Shown: piece after piece, positions 38,699-48,077 of the stretch
How positions within the stretch are numbered: the first letter of the stretch is position 1
Layout of the letters: the number at the start of each line of letters is the position of its first letter
NCBI GenBank assembly: GCA_018001695.1
Contig: JAGNHN010000010.1
Location: forward strand, 1-64,000
Direction of reading: 5' to 3'
Origin: Lentimicrobiaceae bacterium
Lineage (GTDB): Bacteria; Bacteroidota; Bacteroidia; Bacteroidales; JAGNHN01
DNA: 64,000 nucleotides
Position numbers and translations under genes: made by a program
Notes under the pieces: model-generated
The model's input: the letters and a program-made list of their open reading frames with translations, nothing else
What the model was told of the DNA's origin: nothing
The model's database searches: none

Positions 38699-38720
38699 TC
38701 TAATGGATTTCATGAAAAAA

Positions 38721-40058
38721 CTACACAACGCCCAGGTCCATCATGGCGTTGGCCACCTTCAGGAAACCGGCGATGTTGGCGCCTTTCACATAATTGATAT
38801 ACCCATCACCTTCAGTTCCATGTTTCACACAGGAGGCATGGATGTCTTTCATGATCTGGTGCAATCTTGCATCTACCTCTGAAGCAGGCCAGTTGAGCTT
38901 GCTCGAGTTCTGGGACATTTCAAGCCCGGAAGTGGAGACACCACCGGCGTTAACAGCTTTACCAGGTCCGAAGAGAATCTTGTGTTCGTGGAACACCTCA
39001 ACGGCTTCCGGTGTGCTGGGCATATTGGCACCCTCGGCAACACAAATAACGCCGTTTCTAACCAGGTTAAGCGCGTCTTCTTTTCCCAGTTCGTTTTGAG
39101 TTGCACATGGCAGGGCCACATCCACCTTCACTTCCCAGGGACGGCGTCCTTCAAAGAACTGAGCGCCGGGGAATTCATATGAGTAGGGCTTTACGATGTC
39201 CTGGTTGGATGCGCGGAGTTCTAACAGATAGTTGATCTTCTCCCCAGAAATACCATCCGGGTCATAGATATAACCATCTGGACCAGAAATGGTTACTACT
39301 TTTCCACCCAGCTCGTTGACCTTAATGGCAGCACCCCAGGCCACGTTGCCGAAACCGGAGATGGCTACGACTTTGCCCTTCAGGGAATCACCCTTTGTCT
39401 TCAGCATTTCAGCTGTAAAGTACACGGCACCGAATCCAGTGGCTTCCGGACGGATCAGGCTGCCACCCCAGTTAAGTCCTTTACCAGTGAGCACACCGGT
39501 GTGTTCCTGGGCCAGTTTCTTGTACATACCGTACATATAGCCAATTTCCCTGGCGCCTACGCCAATGTCGCCGGCCGGTACATCGGTCTCAGGACCGATG
39601 ATGCGCCATAACTCCAGCATGAAGCTCTGGCAGAAACGCATGATCTCGGTGTTGGACTTACCTTTCGGGTCAAAATCTGAGCCACCTTTGCCACCACCCA
39701 TAGGAAGGGTTGTGAGACTGTTCTTAAAGATCTGCTCGAATCCCAGGAATTTCAGGATGCTGAGGTTAACACTGGGGTGAAAACGCAAACCTCCCTTGTA
39801 CGGGCCAATGGCGTTGTTGAACTGCACCCTGTAGCCGAGGTTAACGTGCACCTTGCCGCCATCATCAACCCAGGGCACTTTGAATGTCAAAACCCTGTCG
39901 GGCTCAACCAGGCGTTCAATGATTCCTGCCGAAGCAAACTGGGGGTGTTCATTGTACACTTCCTCGATCGATTCAAGGACTTCCCGCACGGCCTGAAGGT
40001 ACTCGGATTCTCCCGGGTGTTTCTTCTCCAGTTCGAGCATCATTTTTTCCAGATCCAT
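38721..40058 (-). CDS. gdhA: NADP-type glutamate dehydrogenase
   Basis: 445 residues, the length of hexameric GDH. The substrate loop LPMGGGKGGSDFDPKGKSN holds the catalytic lysine. GPETDVPAGDIGVGAREIGYM and ISGFGNVAWGAA mark the catalytic and nucleotide-binding domains. It interconverts 2-oxoglutarate plus ammonia and glutamate. Cofactor preference (NADPH) is inferred from family resemblance. It is a single gene with its own promoter, a leader of about 70 bases containing palindromes, and a strong terminator. Confidence 0.97.
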   Translation of the reverse strand: MDLEKMMLELEKKHPGESEYLQAVREVLESIEEVYNEHPQFASAGIIERLVEPDRVLTFKVPWVDDGGKVHVNLGYRVQFNNAIGPYKGGLRFHPSVNLSILKFLGFEQIFKNSLTTLPMGGGKGGSDFDPKGKSNTEIMRFCQSFMLELWRIIGPETDVPAGDIGVGAREIGYMYGMYKKLAQEHTGVLTGKGLNWGGSLIRPEATGFGAVYFTAEMLKTKGDSLKGKVVAISGFGNVAWGAAIKVNELGGKVVTISGPDGYIYDPDGISGEKINYLLELRASNQDIVKPYSYEFPGAQFFEGRRPWEVKVDVALPCATQNELGKEDALNLVRNGVICVAEGANMPSTPEAVEVFHEHKILFGPGKAVNAGGVSTSGLEMSQNSSKLNWPASEVDARLHQIMKDIHASCVKHGTEGDGYINYVKGANIAGFLKVANAMMDLGVV

Positions 40059-40086
40059 GACCTTAGAATTTAAAGTTAAACATGAT

Positions 40087-40121
40087 GGATTTTTAATCCG
40101 TTATTGTGATAACATTGTTAT
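40087..40121 (-). promoter_or_regulatory. Palindromes in the gdhA leader
   Basis: Between the -7 box and the start codon lie ATAACATTGTTAT (40109-40121), an inverted repeat around one central base, and GGATT-TTT-AATCC (40087-40099). The first sits just after the expected transcript start, where a repressor would block transcription. No regulator is identified. Confidence 0.4.
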
Positions 40122-40135
40122 AAAATTAACAATGG

Positions 40136-40143
40136 CAAAGGTA
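40136..40143 (-). promoter_or_regulatory. -7 box for gdhA
   Basis: TACCTTTG on the minus strand, about 78 bases before the gdhA ATG. The long AT-rich leader carries two palindromes. 40144-40265 shows nothing else. Confidence 0.65.
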
Positions 40144-40265
40144 GAAGGGATTTTTGAATTTAACTAACTTTCACTGAGGAATATTTATCCACAGGAGTGG
40201 CCCTGCCGGTCAGGCTTCATTGGCCTTCAAACAGTCTTACATTGATTCGTCTTGAGCAGGTCTTT

Positions 40266-40958
40266 TTACTCTGCAGTCTGGCGGATATCTTCTGCAACGA
40301 CACGACCATGCTCATAGGTGATGATGCGCAGCGTATCTCCCGAAGGGTCCAACCAAACCTCATTCCCATGCTTTTCATTGTTGGTATACGATGCTACCCT
40401 GCTCAACCGGCCCGTCATATCGAAGGCCTGGAGAATACCGGTCCCTGACACATAATTGCCTTCTCCTGCGAGCATTCCTGCTTCATTATAGTATCGCCAG
40501 TTGCCATTATATCTACCCTTAACATACCGGCCTTCCACCATCAGAGTTCCCTTGGGGTAATATTGTTCATATGCCCCATGCAGGGTGTCGTTCATTAAAT
40601 TTTCCACCTTCAGCAGCACACCCTCTTCAGACCAGGATCTGGACGTGCCATTTCGCTTTCCATGAACATACACATCTTCACTCTCACGGTTACCATTGTA
40701 ATACCAGCGTGTGGCAGGCCCCTCAAGCACCCCCTTGCTGTAGTTGAATTCTTCCCTTTTGTTGCCATTCCGGTGAAACCAGGTGGCTGTCCCGTGTAAT
40801 TCCCCATTCCGGTATGATATCCGGGACCTCAGGCTTCCATCTTCCCACTGGGATTCCTTGGTTTCGGTGCAGCTTGCCATCAGGAATAATATAGCCAGCC
40901 AGGTACTCATTATCCTCGCAACAGTGTAGCCATGCTTATGGACCGGGGCAGTTTTCAT
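40266..40958 (-). CDS. YwqK-family MORN-repeat lipoprotein
   Basis: 230 residues. The signal ends at lipobox LMASC (Cys30). The rest is built of about eight degenerate MORN-type repeats of the YwqK kind (NGELHGTATWFHRNGNKREEF, YYNGNRESEDVYVHGKRNGTSR, KGRYNGNWRYYNEAGM). Databases often label these 'toxin-antitoxin system YwqK family antitoxin', but no toxin gene is near and the lipoprotein anchor argues for an envelope role. It lies 32 bases after rlmB, likely the last gene of the rmuC operon. Confidence 0.85.
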   Translation of the reverse strand: MKTAPVHKHGYTVARIMSTWLAILFLMASCTETKESQWEDGSLRSRISYRNGELHGTATWFHRNGNKREEFNYSKGVLEGPATRWYYNGNRESEDVYVHGKRNGTSRSWSEEGVLLKVENLMNDTLHGAYEQYYPKGTLMVEGRYVKGRYNGNWRYYNEAGMLAGEGNYVSGTGILQAFDMTGRLSRVASYTNNEKHGNEVWLDPSGDTLRIITYEHGRVVAEDIRQTAE

Positions 40959-40990
40959 TCTTATTTCTATGGTAGTGTGTTGATTTACAT

Positions 40991-41746
40991 TTAATCATTA
41001 ACAGCCAGGCTACGCTGTCTGAGCGCCTCATACATCATAATCCCTGCCGACACGGAAACATTCAGGGATGTTACAGGTCCCGACATGGGGATTCGAAGCA
41101 ATTCATCTGCCATGCGCATCAGATCCAACGAGACCCCGTCTTCTTCAGATCCCATGACGATGGCTAAAGGCGGACGCAAATCTGCCTCGTAATAAGTCAT
41201 GGCCGCTTTTTCTGTCGCAGCCACAATTTTGAGCCCACTTTGCCTGAGGTACAGTAAGGTATCTTTCAATGAAGATACTCTGCAGACCGGCAGGGTATGC
41301 AGGGCGCCTGCGCTAGTCTTGACGGCATCCGCTGTCATCCGTGCCCCCCCACGTTCCGGAATGATCAGAGCATGAACACCGGCACAGAGTGCCGTCCTTG
41401 AGATGGCACCGGCATTCCGCACATCTGTGATACGGTCCAGAACCACAACAAGGGGAACCTCACCCTTTTCAAAAACAGCAGGCAGGATGGCGTCGATAGG
41501 CTGGTATTCAATTTGAGAAACAAATGCAATCAACCCCTGATGATTGGATCGTGTAAGCTGATTGAGTTTTTCAATAGGTACAAGTTGGTAAACGATATTA
41601 TGCGCCTTAAGCAATTGCCAGAGGCCTGCATAGGCACTGCCCTTTAGTCCCTTTTGAATCAGGAGCCTGTCGATATCCTTTCCGGCAAGGATGGCTTCCT
41701 GCACGGGGTGGAGACCGTAAATGATTTCATCTTTTTTCATCATCAA
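40991..41746 (-). CDS. rlmB: 23S rRNA 2'-O-methyltransferase, RlmB/TrmH family
   Basis: 251 residues. The N-terminal substrate-binding domain (1-80) starts IIYGLHPVQEAI. The SpoU knot domain has the three family motifs: DRITDVRNAGAISRTA, ATEKAAMTYYE...IVMGSEEDGVS and IPMSGPVTSLNVSVSAGIMMYEA. RlmB methylates G2251 of 23S rRNA. A tRNA target is also possible for this family. It lies 5 bases behind the GWxTD gene. Confidence 0.93.
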   Translation of the reverse strand: MMMKKDEIIYGLHPVQEAILAGKDIDRLLIQKGLKGSAYAGLWQLLKAHNIVYQLVPIEKLNQLTRSNHQGLIAFVSQIEYQPIDAILPAVFEKGEVPLVVVLDRITDVRNAGAISRTALCAGVHALIIPERGGARMTADAVKTSAGALHTLPVCRVSSLKDTLLYLRQSGLKIVAATEKAAMTYYEADLRPPLAIVMGSEEDGVSLDLMRMADELLRIPMSGPVTSLNVSVSAGIMMYEALRQRSLAVND

Positions 41747-41751
41747 AGATA

Positions 41752-42981
41752 TTAGCGTCTCCAGACCTCCACAGCATTGAACCAGCTCTCACGGTATACC
41801 GATGACTTGTTCAGGCCATAATCCTGGGGTGTAAACGGATTGTCGATTTTTGAGAAAACCAGCCTCAATGCCTTGGTGCTTTGCTCGTCACCATAGATCC
41901 ACTTTTCTGTATCATCACTGCGGTAAACGATCCTGGGAGGGCCGTAAATAATATAGATCAGGCCACGGTCTGTCTTCCATCCTTCATGATAAGTACTGAA
42001 GAGATGATTGGCTTGTTCAACGCGTGAGTAATATGCACGTATGCGTGTCCTGGCCCTTTCTGCGTTTCCGGTCAACGATAGCCAGAACCGGTCCACCGCC
42101 AGTTTGTTGTCCGCAGCACCTGTCAGACCCTCAAACTCTTTCGAGGTAGTTAGGTAACGCAGCGGCTCCATCATATGAACAGCATTGAGAACAGAAGGAA
42201 AGCCCTCATAGAAAGCAAAGACGGTTTTACCCGCGCGGCGGTTCGTATCTGCCACGAAATGTGCGAAACAGTCCTCCGGCAAAACAAAGGGCTCAGAAAT
42301 ACCATCAGTCATGCTGATATAATAGACCGAATCGGCCTTATAATCGAAAACCATGTCCCGTTCAAAGGCATAGGGCGGCATGGCTACAGGGAAACTGCGT
42401 TTGTACTGTCTTACCTGTACCCGATTTACGGAGGCAGCTTCCAGCATGAGCCTGTAAAAGGTTCCTGGCCGTATATAATCAGAAAAGACCGTGTTGCCAG
42501 CTTCATCTGTCAGCAGGTAATCCTGCCGGCCATACAATACGCTGCGGTCTATCTCCAGAACAGTTCCCAACTGTGCGCGGGAAGCCACAAGACTGAGCAC
42601 ATATCTCGCACCGGCGGGTGTACGAAGGTCTCTTTCCAGGATAAAGGGCTGATTAGTGCCCGGAATCTCGAGCTGGATTGTTCCTGAATCAACCAATTCG
42701 GTGGAGGTATAGGCCTTTGTAACGATGTATTTCAGGTTGACAACCTCCTTCGGATCCGGTGGGACCAGGTTAATCAGTGCATCAGGCAGGATGCGGATGT
42801 ACATGCGACTCAGGTTATTGTCCCTGTTAAAGATCACTACCTGCAACTGGTTGTAAGACAGACTGGCAGGATCGTATAGCCCGGCAATATTCTGTGAGCT
42901 CATCTTATTGGTGATCTTGCAGCCGGAAAGGGCCAGCATTATCCCCGCTATCAGCAATACATTATTCCGTATCCGCTTCAT
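41752..42981 (-). CDS. GWxTD domain-containing protein, predicted lipoprotein
   Basis: 409 residues. The signal with LALSGC gives a likely lipidated Cys20. The C-terminal 120 residues match the GWxTD domain, with the naming motif seen as GWKTDRGLIYIIYGPP and the preceding FWLSLTGN helix. The family is widespread in Bacteroidota and unassigned in function. The start overlaps the end of rmuC by 20 bases, which suggests translational coupling. Confidence 0.88.
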   Translation of the reverse strand: MKRIRNNVLLIAGIMLALSGCKITNKMSSQNIAGLYDPASLSYNQLQVVIFNRDNNLSRMYIRILPDALINLVPPDPKEVVNLKYIVTKAYTSTELVDSGTIQLEIPGTNQPFILERDLRTPAGARYVLSLVASRAQLGTVLEIDRSVLYGRQDYLLTDEAGNTVFSDYIRPGTFYRLMLEAASVNRVQVRQYKRSFPVAMPPYAFERDMVFDYKADSVYYISMTDGISEPFVLPEDCFAHFVADTNRRAGKTVFAFYEGFPSVLNAVHMMEPLRYLTTSKEFEGLTGAADNKLAVDRFWLSLTGNAERARTRIRAYYSRVEQANHLFSTYHEGWKTDRGLIYIIYGPPRIVYRSDDTEKWIYGDEQSTKALRLVFSKIDNPFTPQDYGLNKSSVYRESWFNAVEVWRR

Positions 42982-44350
42982 CCTCCGATATTAATATTGA
43001 TTCGTCCCGGTCCAGCAAGTGGGCGGGGATATTCTTGGATACCCTGGCGCCGAGCTCTCTCAGTACCTGCACCCTGCGAATCAGGTTTCCTTTGCCCGAT
43101 GATAGTTTATTCAGGGTGTCATCATATGTTCTTCTTGCAGTATCCAATTGATTTCCAATTCGCTGAAGGTCATCCAGCAGAAGCACGAATTTATCGTACA
43201 GTCCACCGCCTACCTTGGCGATTTCGAGAGCATTCTGCGTCTGCTTTTCATGCTTCCAGATAGAGGCAACTGTTCGAAGCGTCGCAAGGAGGGTTGTAGG
43301 GCTTACGATAACAATTTTCCGTTCCCAGGCCTCATTGAAGAGTTCAGGCCTTTCCTTCATGCTCAAACTGAATGCCGGCTCAAGGGGCATGAACATCAGC
43401 ACAAAGTCCGGGCTGTCGATGAGGTCACTTGTCTGGTATTGCTTGTCTGATAAGAGTTTGATGTGGTTACGAACGGAGGCAATGTGTTGCTGGATGTAAT
43501 TCTTCCGGTCACTATCCGTATCCGCGTTTGCATATTGCTCGTAGGCCGTCAGCGATACCTTCGCGTCGATGATGATATGTTTGTTATCAGGCAGGTTTAC
43601 AATGACGTCCGGTCTGAGACGGCTCTGATCAGCACCTGTAACACTGCCCTGTTTGCGGTATTCCCTTCCTTCCTCCAGGCCCGACACCTCGAGCACTTTC
43701 TCGAGGATCATCTCACCCCAGTTACCCTGGCTTTTGCTATCGCCTTTGAGAGCACGTGTCAGGTTGGTCGCCTCCTCTTGCAGGCTGGTGTTCAGCTCCC
43801 TCAGCCGGTCCAGCTCCTGCCGGAGTTGTCCGTGCCGCTCTGCACCTTGGGTGTCCAGATCATTGACCCGCTTTTCAAACCTTTCGATCTGTTCTTTCAG
43901 GGGATGAATGATTACACTGATCTGATCCTTATTTAGTTGCGACAGATCCAAGGTGTTCTTACGAAGGATCTCATTGGCCAGGACTGTAAACTCAGCCCTC
44001 AGCCGTTGTTCCTGTTCCTTGACTTCCTTCATCTGCTGTTCAAGCTTGTCGCGCAGATTGGTAACAGTGGTATTTAGTATCCCTGCTTCTGTTGCCAGGC
44101 GGGTATTTTCCTGTATTTGCTGCCTCCATTCATTCTCGCGAGCTTCCAATGCCTGCCTTACTTCCAGCAACAACCCTTCTTTGCTGCCCAATTGCGCCTG
44201 ATACCGGGCGATCTCTTCGGTGTATTTCCCGACAGCTTCTGCCATTTCATCCCTGATCTGTTGTACAGCAGCGGCACGGCGTCGCTCTGATATCAACCAG
44301 CCTAGTAATCCACCCACCAGCAGTGCCCCCAGGGCATTTATCCATTCCAT
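42962..44350 (-). CDS. rmuC: RmuC-family DNA recombination protein
   Basis: 462 residues. One N-terminal membrane helix (about 5-22, LGALLVGGLLGWLIS) is followed by a long coiled coil (25-210) and the RmuC nuclease-like domain (about 215-400: GNWGEMILEKVLEVSGLEEGREY, RPDVIVNLPDNKHIIIDAKVSL, FMPLEPAF). RmuC limits DNA inversions at short inverted repeats. It is the first gene of an operon with GWxTD, rlmB and YwqK genes. No clear -7 box was found upstream. Confidence 0.93.
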   Translation of the reverse strand: MEWINALGALLVGGLLGWLISERRRAAAVQQIRDEMAEAVGKYTEEIARYQAQLGSKEGLLLEVRQALEARENEWRQQIQENTRLATEAGILNTTVTNLRDKLEQQMKEVKEQEQRLRAEFTVLANEILRKNTLDLSQLNKDQISVIIHPLKEQIERFEKRVNDLDTQGAERHGQLRQELDRLRELNTSLQEEATNLTRALKGDSKSQGNWGEMILEKVLEVSGLEEGREYRKQGSVTGADQSRLRPDVIVNLPDNKHIIIDAKVSLTAYEQYANADTDSDRKNYIQQHIASVRNHIKLLSDKQYQTSDLIDSPDFVLMFMPLEPAFSLSMKERPELFNEAWERKIVIVSPTTLLATLRTVASIWKHEKQTQNALEIAKVGGGLYDKFVLLLDDLQRIGNQLDTARRTYDDTLNKLSSGKGNLIRRVQVLRELGARVSKNIPAHLLDRDESILISEDEADTE

Positions 44351-44608
44351 ATCCGATGTTTGCTGCTAAGTTACCCCTTTTTTGAGAATGACAGTCTTAC
44401 CGGTTCATGCCTGTCATGCGCTAAATCACACATCTTTCCACAAAAAGTATGCATCATATTATTCAAGGTGCTATCTTTACTGAGAGTGGACAATGAGGCA
44501 GGCTACTGAGGGCTTGTGTGTTTAAGTTTCATACAGCTAGGAAAATGTGAAACGGAAGGTGAGCTGACGGTCCCATATATTAAATAACGCGTTAATATAT
44601 AATGAGTT

Positions 44609-45145
44609 ATGGGTGGAACGGAAGATCGGATTCTGATCGCTATCTTAGGGGGTGCAAGGTCAGGCAAGACCTATACATGGAACCATCTTTTTGGGCATGA
44701 AGTTCGGACTGGAAGGAGGTTACGCAGGGTATACCTTGATGGGCTACATTATACGGAAGCATTCCTTGTGAGCCGCTCACCTGGTAAGCGGAAGGTGCAG
44801 ATTGAGGAGATATTGAAAGGAAATATGCCCAATGTGGTTCTGTGCTCATTGAATTATCAAAAAAATGTTGTCAAGACACTGGATTATTTCATCCGCAACC
44901 ATTACACCATTTACCTTCAATGGCTAAATCCGGGATTTTCGGACGATCATGACCGCCCCTTGTTTTATGATCTGGGACTGATCACGCGTATCCTCACCAC
45001 AACGGCATATGTCAGTATCCGTAATGGCAAAGAAGAGCCTGATCAACGTGTGGAAGAGATCCGCGATTTTCTGTATGGATGGACGGCCCGAAGGGGTTTG
45101 CTCAGGGAGAAGGGAAAGGTTCATCCCAGGGTGTCTCCAGTATAG
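44609..45145 (+). CDS. Orphan P-loop NTPase-like protein
   Basis: 178 residues. A Walker A motif GGARSGKT lies at 14-21 in the right place for a P-loop kinase or GTPase fold, and VVLCSLNYQ near 76-84 could be the Walker B strand. No helicase or ABC signature was seen, and the family was not recognised. The 258-base region upstream (44351-44608) holds a TAACGCGTTA palindrome (44585-44594) and an imperfect GTTTCA/TGAAAC inverted repeat, but no consensus promoter. The 3' end overlaps the converging helix-hairpin-helix gene by 44 bases, an unusually long coding overlap. Confidence 0.75.
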   Translation: MGGTEDRILIAILGGARSGKTYTWNHLFGHEVRTGRRLRRVYLDGLHYTEAFLVSRSPGKRKVQIEEILKGNMPNVVLCSLNYQKNVVKTLDYFIRNHYTIYLQWLNPGFSDDHDRPLFYDLGLITRILTTTAYVSIRNGKEEPDQRVEEIRDFLYGWTARRGLLREKGKVHPRVSPV

Positions 45146-47084
45146 CAGTTTTTTCAAATCGTACTCTCAGCATCAACTCTGTCCGGTATTTTATCCCATC
45201 CTCAGGATGCAGTATGTAGCGACCTGACAACCCTGTCCACACCTGCAAGCCACCTGGATAGCGCAGCTCAAGGCCTGTATTAGCCATCACGCTTCGATGG
45301 TAAAGGCTGGTCATGGCCAACCCTCCGTCAGGATTCATCATCATGACTGTCAGCCGGGCATTAGCGTCTTCTATATCAGAGAAGCATAGTTCGACAAAGA
45401 ATGATCGTCTTCCCTGCCCGAAATCTCTACTCTTCCAGCCCATTTGTATGGCAGAACCCCAATCATCCCAGGAATTGAAATCACCAGCTTGTGAGAATTG
45501 GACCACCCATTTCAGTGCTGAACCACTATTAAGGTCATATCTCAGCTGAAGTCTGGCATACCGGCTTCCGGGCCAGCCATCAGGTGCATCTTCTCTGTCG
45601 AAATTAGCCCTTATAACCTGAGCGGCGGACAGGTTTAGGAGGGTGGATTTTTCCTGGTACTGCAGGCGCAGCCAATGCCGGATTTCCCAGTTTATGGCCG
45701 GCTTTTCATATCGCAGGCCTTGTTTTCGGGAAATACGGTGACCAGTCTGAGCATGCCATCCTTTGCCCCAACTTGCATAGATACCAGCATATTGAGAGAT
45801 ATGTCTGGTTCCTTTCCATTGTGCCATAAGGCTATAAGAAGGAGGCAGGAGCAAACCACCATGCATCCATTGTGTTTGCCAGCGAAGGCTGATCCAGTGT
45901 ACTGGAAATACGGTCACTCCCATGATGGCTGCCCTCAGGTCCGGGCCATAGCAAGCCTCTATATCGAAGCTGGCATCCGGATGCAGCCCCTGAAAGGTGA
46001 ATCCCAGCAGGTTGATCTGTTCCTTTCCAGGCCAGGGTGAGTTTGCTGTTGTGTCTTCAGCCAAAGCTGTCACATCTGCATGCTGTATGGATATGCCGCC
46101 CTGATACCAGGATCCTTCCCAGACCGCCATAACTGCCTGGCGTTGTATACGGGTTTGGTTCCTCCTGACCTGGTCCGGGAGGGTGCTGTGGTCACCACTA
46201 TTGGAACCGCTTAGCTGCCAGCTGTTCAGATTCCATGATGGCCTGACGTCATGATGGTTATCTGATACAGCCCATTGCAATGTCCAGCCTGAGCCACCAG
46301 TCTGAACAGCCAATCCGGTCATCACGGTCGATTCCATCGCTGTAGCAACGGGCCGTACCCTGACTGGCGAATACCCTTCGGCACCTGCGAACCGGCTGTC
46401 CCATGATCCAAACGCCTGACCGAAGACGAGTCCATACCCATGAGAAACCCGGTAGTCGCCCAGTATGAGCTGTTTCAGCCCCGATTTGCCGTTATATGCG
46501 ACAAACCCGCTTAAGTGCTCCGGCCCCTGACCACCTGCCTTTTTACACAATGGTTCACCAGGGTCCTTGTCGATCACCATCTGGGCACGGAGCTGAGAAG
46601 ACCATTCCAAGCCAAGCCGGCTGGTTTGTCGCAGCCCCCATGCTGCTCCATCATAGCGAATGCGGGAACCAAAATCTGCTTTGTACTTTAGCATTGGCCG
46701 GCGGGCGCTATGGTGTGGCTCACAGACTGCCGTTAAACCGGCCGCTTCGAGCCACTGCTGAGAGAAACCAGGCAGTACTCCCAGTTCATAAGGGCTCCAC
46801 AATGGACCATATTGTTTAATATAAGCCCTTAAAACAGAATCCTGAAATAGGCTCAGCCGACCTGTTTCTTTTAAAAAACCAAGGTGGTCAGGGTCATTCA
46901 GGTCAAGGATATCGGGCATTTCCATGCGATATTCTTCCCAGGCTTTGCCTATTTCGTCTATTTGTTCCTGCGTATAGGAATCTGGCGACTCTGGATAATA
47001 GTCCGGCAATACCTGAGAACAAACGGGGATGTCCTGCAGAAGGGCGAATGTCAGCAGGGCGGCGTATATGTAACATCTGGCCAT
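45102..47084 (-). CDS. Secreted helix-hairpin-helix protein with beta-rich body
   Basis: 660 residues. A signal peptide (about 1-24) is followed by a ComEA-like helix-hairpin-helix region (about 40-115: ILDLNDPDHLGFLKETGRLSLFQDSVLRAYIKQYG, then SPYELGVLPGFSQ). The remaining 540 residues are rich in alternating polar/hydrophobic strands ending in an aromatic-rich tail, as in outer-membrane barrels. The pairing of a DNA-binding-type motif with a barrel-like body is a known but unexplained Bacteroidota arrangement. DNA uptake is one idea, unsupported so far. It starts 2 bases after the gene at 47087-47956. Confidence 0.8.
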   Translation of the reverse strand: MARCYIYAALLTFALLQDIPVCSQVLPDYYPESPDSYTQEQIDEIGKAWEEYRMEMPDILDLNDPDHLGFLKETGRLSLFQDSVLRAYIKQYGPLWSPYELGVLPGFSQQWLEAAGLTAVCEPHHSARRPMLKYKADFGSRIRYDGAAWGLRQTSRLGLEWSSQLRAQMVIDKDPGEPLCKKAGGQGPEHLSGFVAYNGKSGLKQLILGDYRVSHGYGLVFGQAFGSWDSRFAGAEGYSPVRVRPVATAMESTVMTGLAVQTGGSGWTLQWAVSDNHHDVRPSWNLNSWQLSGSNSGDHSTLPDQVRRNQTRIQRQAVMAVWEGSWYQGGISIQHADVTALAEDTTANSPWPGKEQINLLGFTFQGLHPDASFDIEACYGPDLRAAIMGVTVFPVHWISLRWQTQWMHGGLLLPPSYSLMAQWKGTRHISQYAGIYASWGKGWHAQTGHRISRKQGLRYEKPAINWEIRHWLRLQYQEKSTLLNLSAAQVIRANFDREDAPDGWPGSRYARLQLRYDLNSGSALKWVVQFSQAGDFNSWDDWGSAIQMGWKSRDFGQGRRSFFVELCFSDIEDANARLTVMMMNPDGGLAMTSLYHRSVMANTGLELRYPGGLQVWTGLSGRYILHPEDGIKYRTELMLRVRFEKTAILETPWDEPFPSP

Positions 47085-47086
47085 GG

Positions 47087-47956
47087 TTATTCTCTTTTAG
47101 CCTGCCCGCCACTCAGGGAGAAGGATGGACTCGCACCGAGAAAAGCATGGTGTGCAAAAACAAAGCGTGCTTTCAATGGTCCTAGTGGACAAAGCAGTTC
47201 CAGCAGATACCGGTTGCTTTCGTTACTCCAGGCTGCCCCCACCTGCCATGTCCCTGGTGTTTCAAAACGGATGCCGGCGCTCCATCCGGCATCCCTGTGC
47301 CGCATTTTGTCGGCCTGGATGCGCAGGGTAATATGTTTGTCGGGCTTCCAGGTCAGGGCACAGGCAAGGCCTGGTTCCACGGCCGTTGTTGCTGTCTGTT
47401 TTCTGAACCATGACTCAGGAGACCGGACCAGTAGACCCATCATGATCCCTGATGACAGTTGTAAGCCTCCCGAAAAGGTACTATAAGCATCATAGGTTGG
47501 TTTTCGTTCCTGGCCCCAGTGTATTCTGCGCCCAAGTAGCTGTACGGCCAGACTGTAACCCGGCTGATGCAGACCCGCCATCATACTTGTAACCTGCAAA
47601 CCCCGCCTGTCATAGCTGCTTCCGGCGAGGCCCCATCCCAGACTGGTATGTCCGTTGTTTCGTGTCAGTCCTCCTCCATACACCTGCATCTCCCGCACAC
47701 CATAAGGCCTTTCACAAAACATCCCGGCATACCAGCCCCGGGAAGGAAGCATCAACAGAGGCCCTGCCAGGGCTGCCCAGGCCGGCTCCGTAGAGATGAC
47801 GTCCGACGCCATCCCGGTGAACACAACCCCGGACAGATGACCGGCAGACTGCCCCTTAACCGGAAAAATGAAGGAAAGCGCGACCCAGCATATGCACAGA
47901 AAACACCTGCCTGGTTCGTTTATGTTTGCTGTTGCACTGTGACGTCTTTCCTTCAT
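47087..47956 (-). CDS. Predicted outer-membrane barrel protein, partner of the HhH protein
   Basis: 289 residues from MKERRHSATANIN, giving a hydrophobic signal (CICWVALSFIFPVKGQ). The longer frame from 48025 would place this signal after 60 residues and is less likely. The mature protein shows short amphipathic strands (GLTRNNGHTSLGWGLAGSSYD, YSLAVQLLGRRI) typical of small barrels in the PorV/PorP style, but no family can be named. It is two bases ahead of the helix-hairpin-helix gene, so the two are almost certainly co-expressed. Confidence 0.75.
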   Translation of the reverse strand: MKERRHSATANINEPGRCFLCICWVALSFIFPVKGQSAGHLSGVVFTGMASDVISTEPAWAALAGPLLMLPSRGWYAGMFCERPYGVREMQVYGGGLTRNNGHTSLGWGLAGSSYDRRGLQVTSMMAGLHQPGYSLAVQLLGRRIHWGQERKPTYDAYSTFSGGLQLSSGIMMGLLVRSPESWFRKQTATTAVEPGLACALTWKPDKHITLRIQADKMRHRDAGWSAGIRFETPGTWQVGAAWSNESNRYLLELLCPLGPLKARFVFAHHAFLGASPSFSLSGGQAKRE

Positions 47957-48048
47957 GTTTGTATAGACGAAAAATGGACCCTGTTCCGGAAAGCGGGCTG
48001 AAAATTTTCTTCTCATAGCCCGCATGCCATACCTGCCGGTAGTACGGC

Positions 48049-48056
48049 TACTTTTG
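48049..48056 (+). promoter_or_regulatory. -7 box for the DUF2461-hldD operon
   Basis: TACTTTTG on the plus strand, leaving about 21 bases to the ATG at 48078. It sits inside the longer open frame that begins at 48024, so that extension is unlikely to be translated. Confidence 0.65.
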
Positions 48057-48077
48057 TACCTTTACAACCCAAGTCAA

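Noticed and set aside
40266-40958. Toxin-antitoxin system
   Set aside because: The YwqK label is a database convention for MORN repeats. No toxin gene is adjacent and the protein is a lipoprotein.
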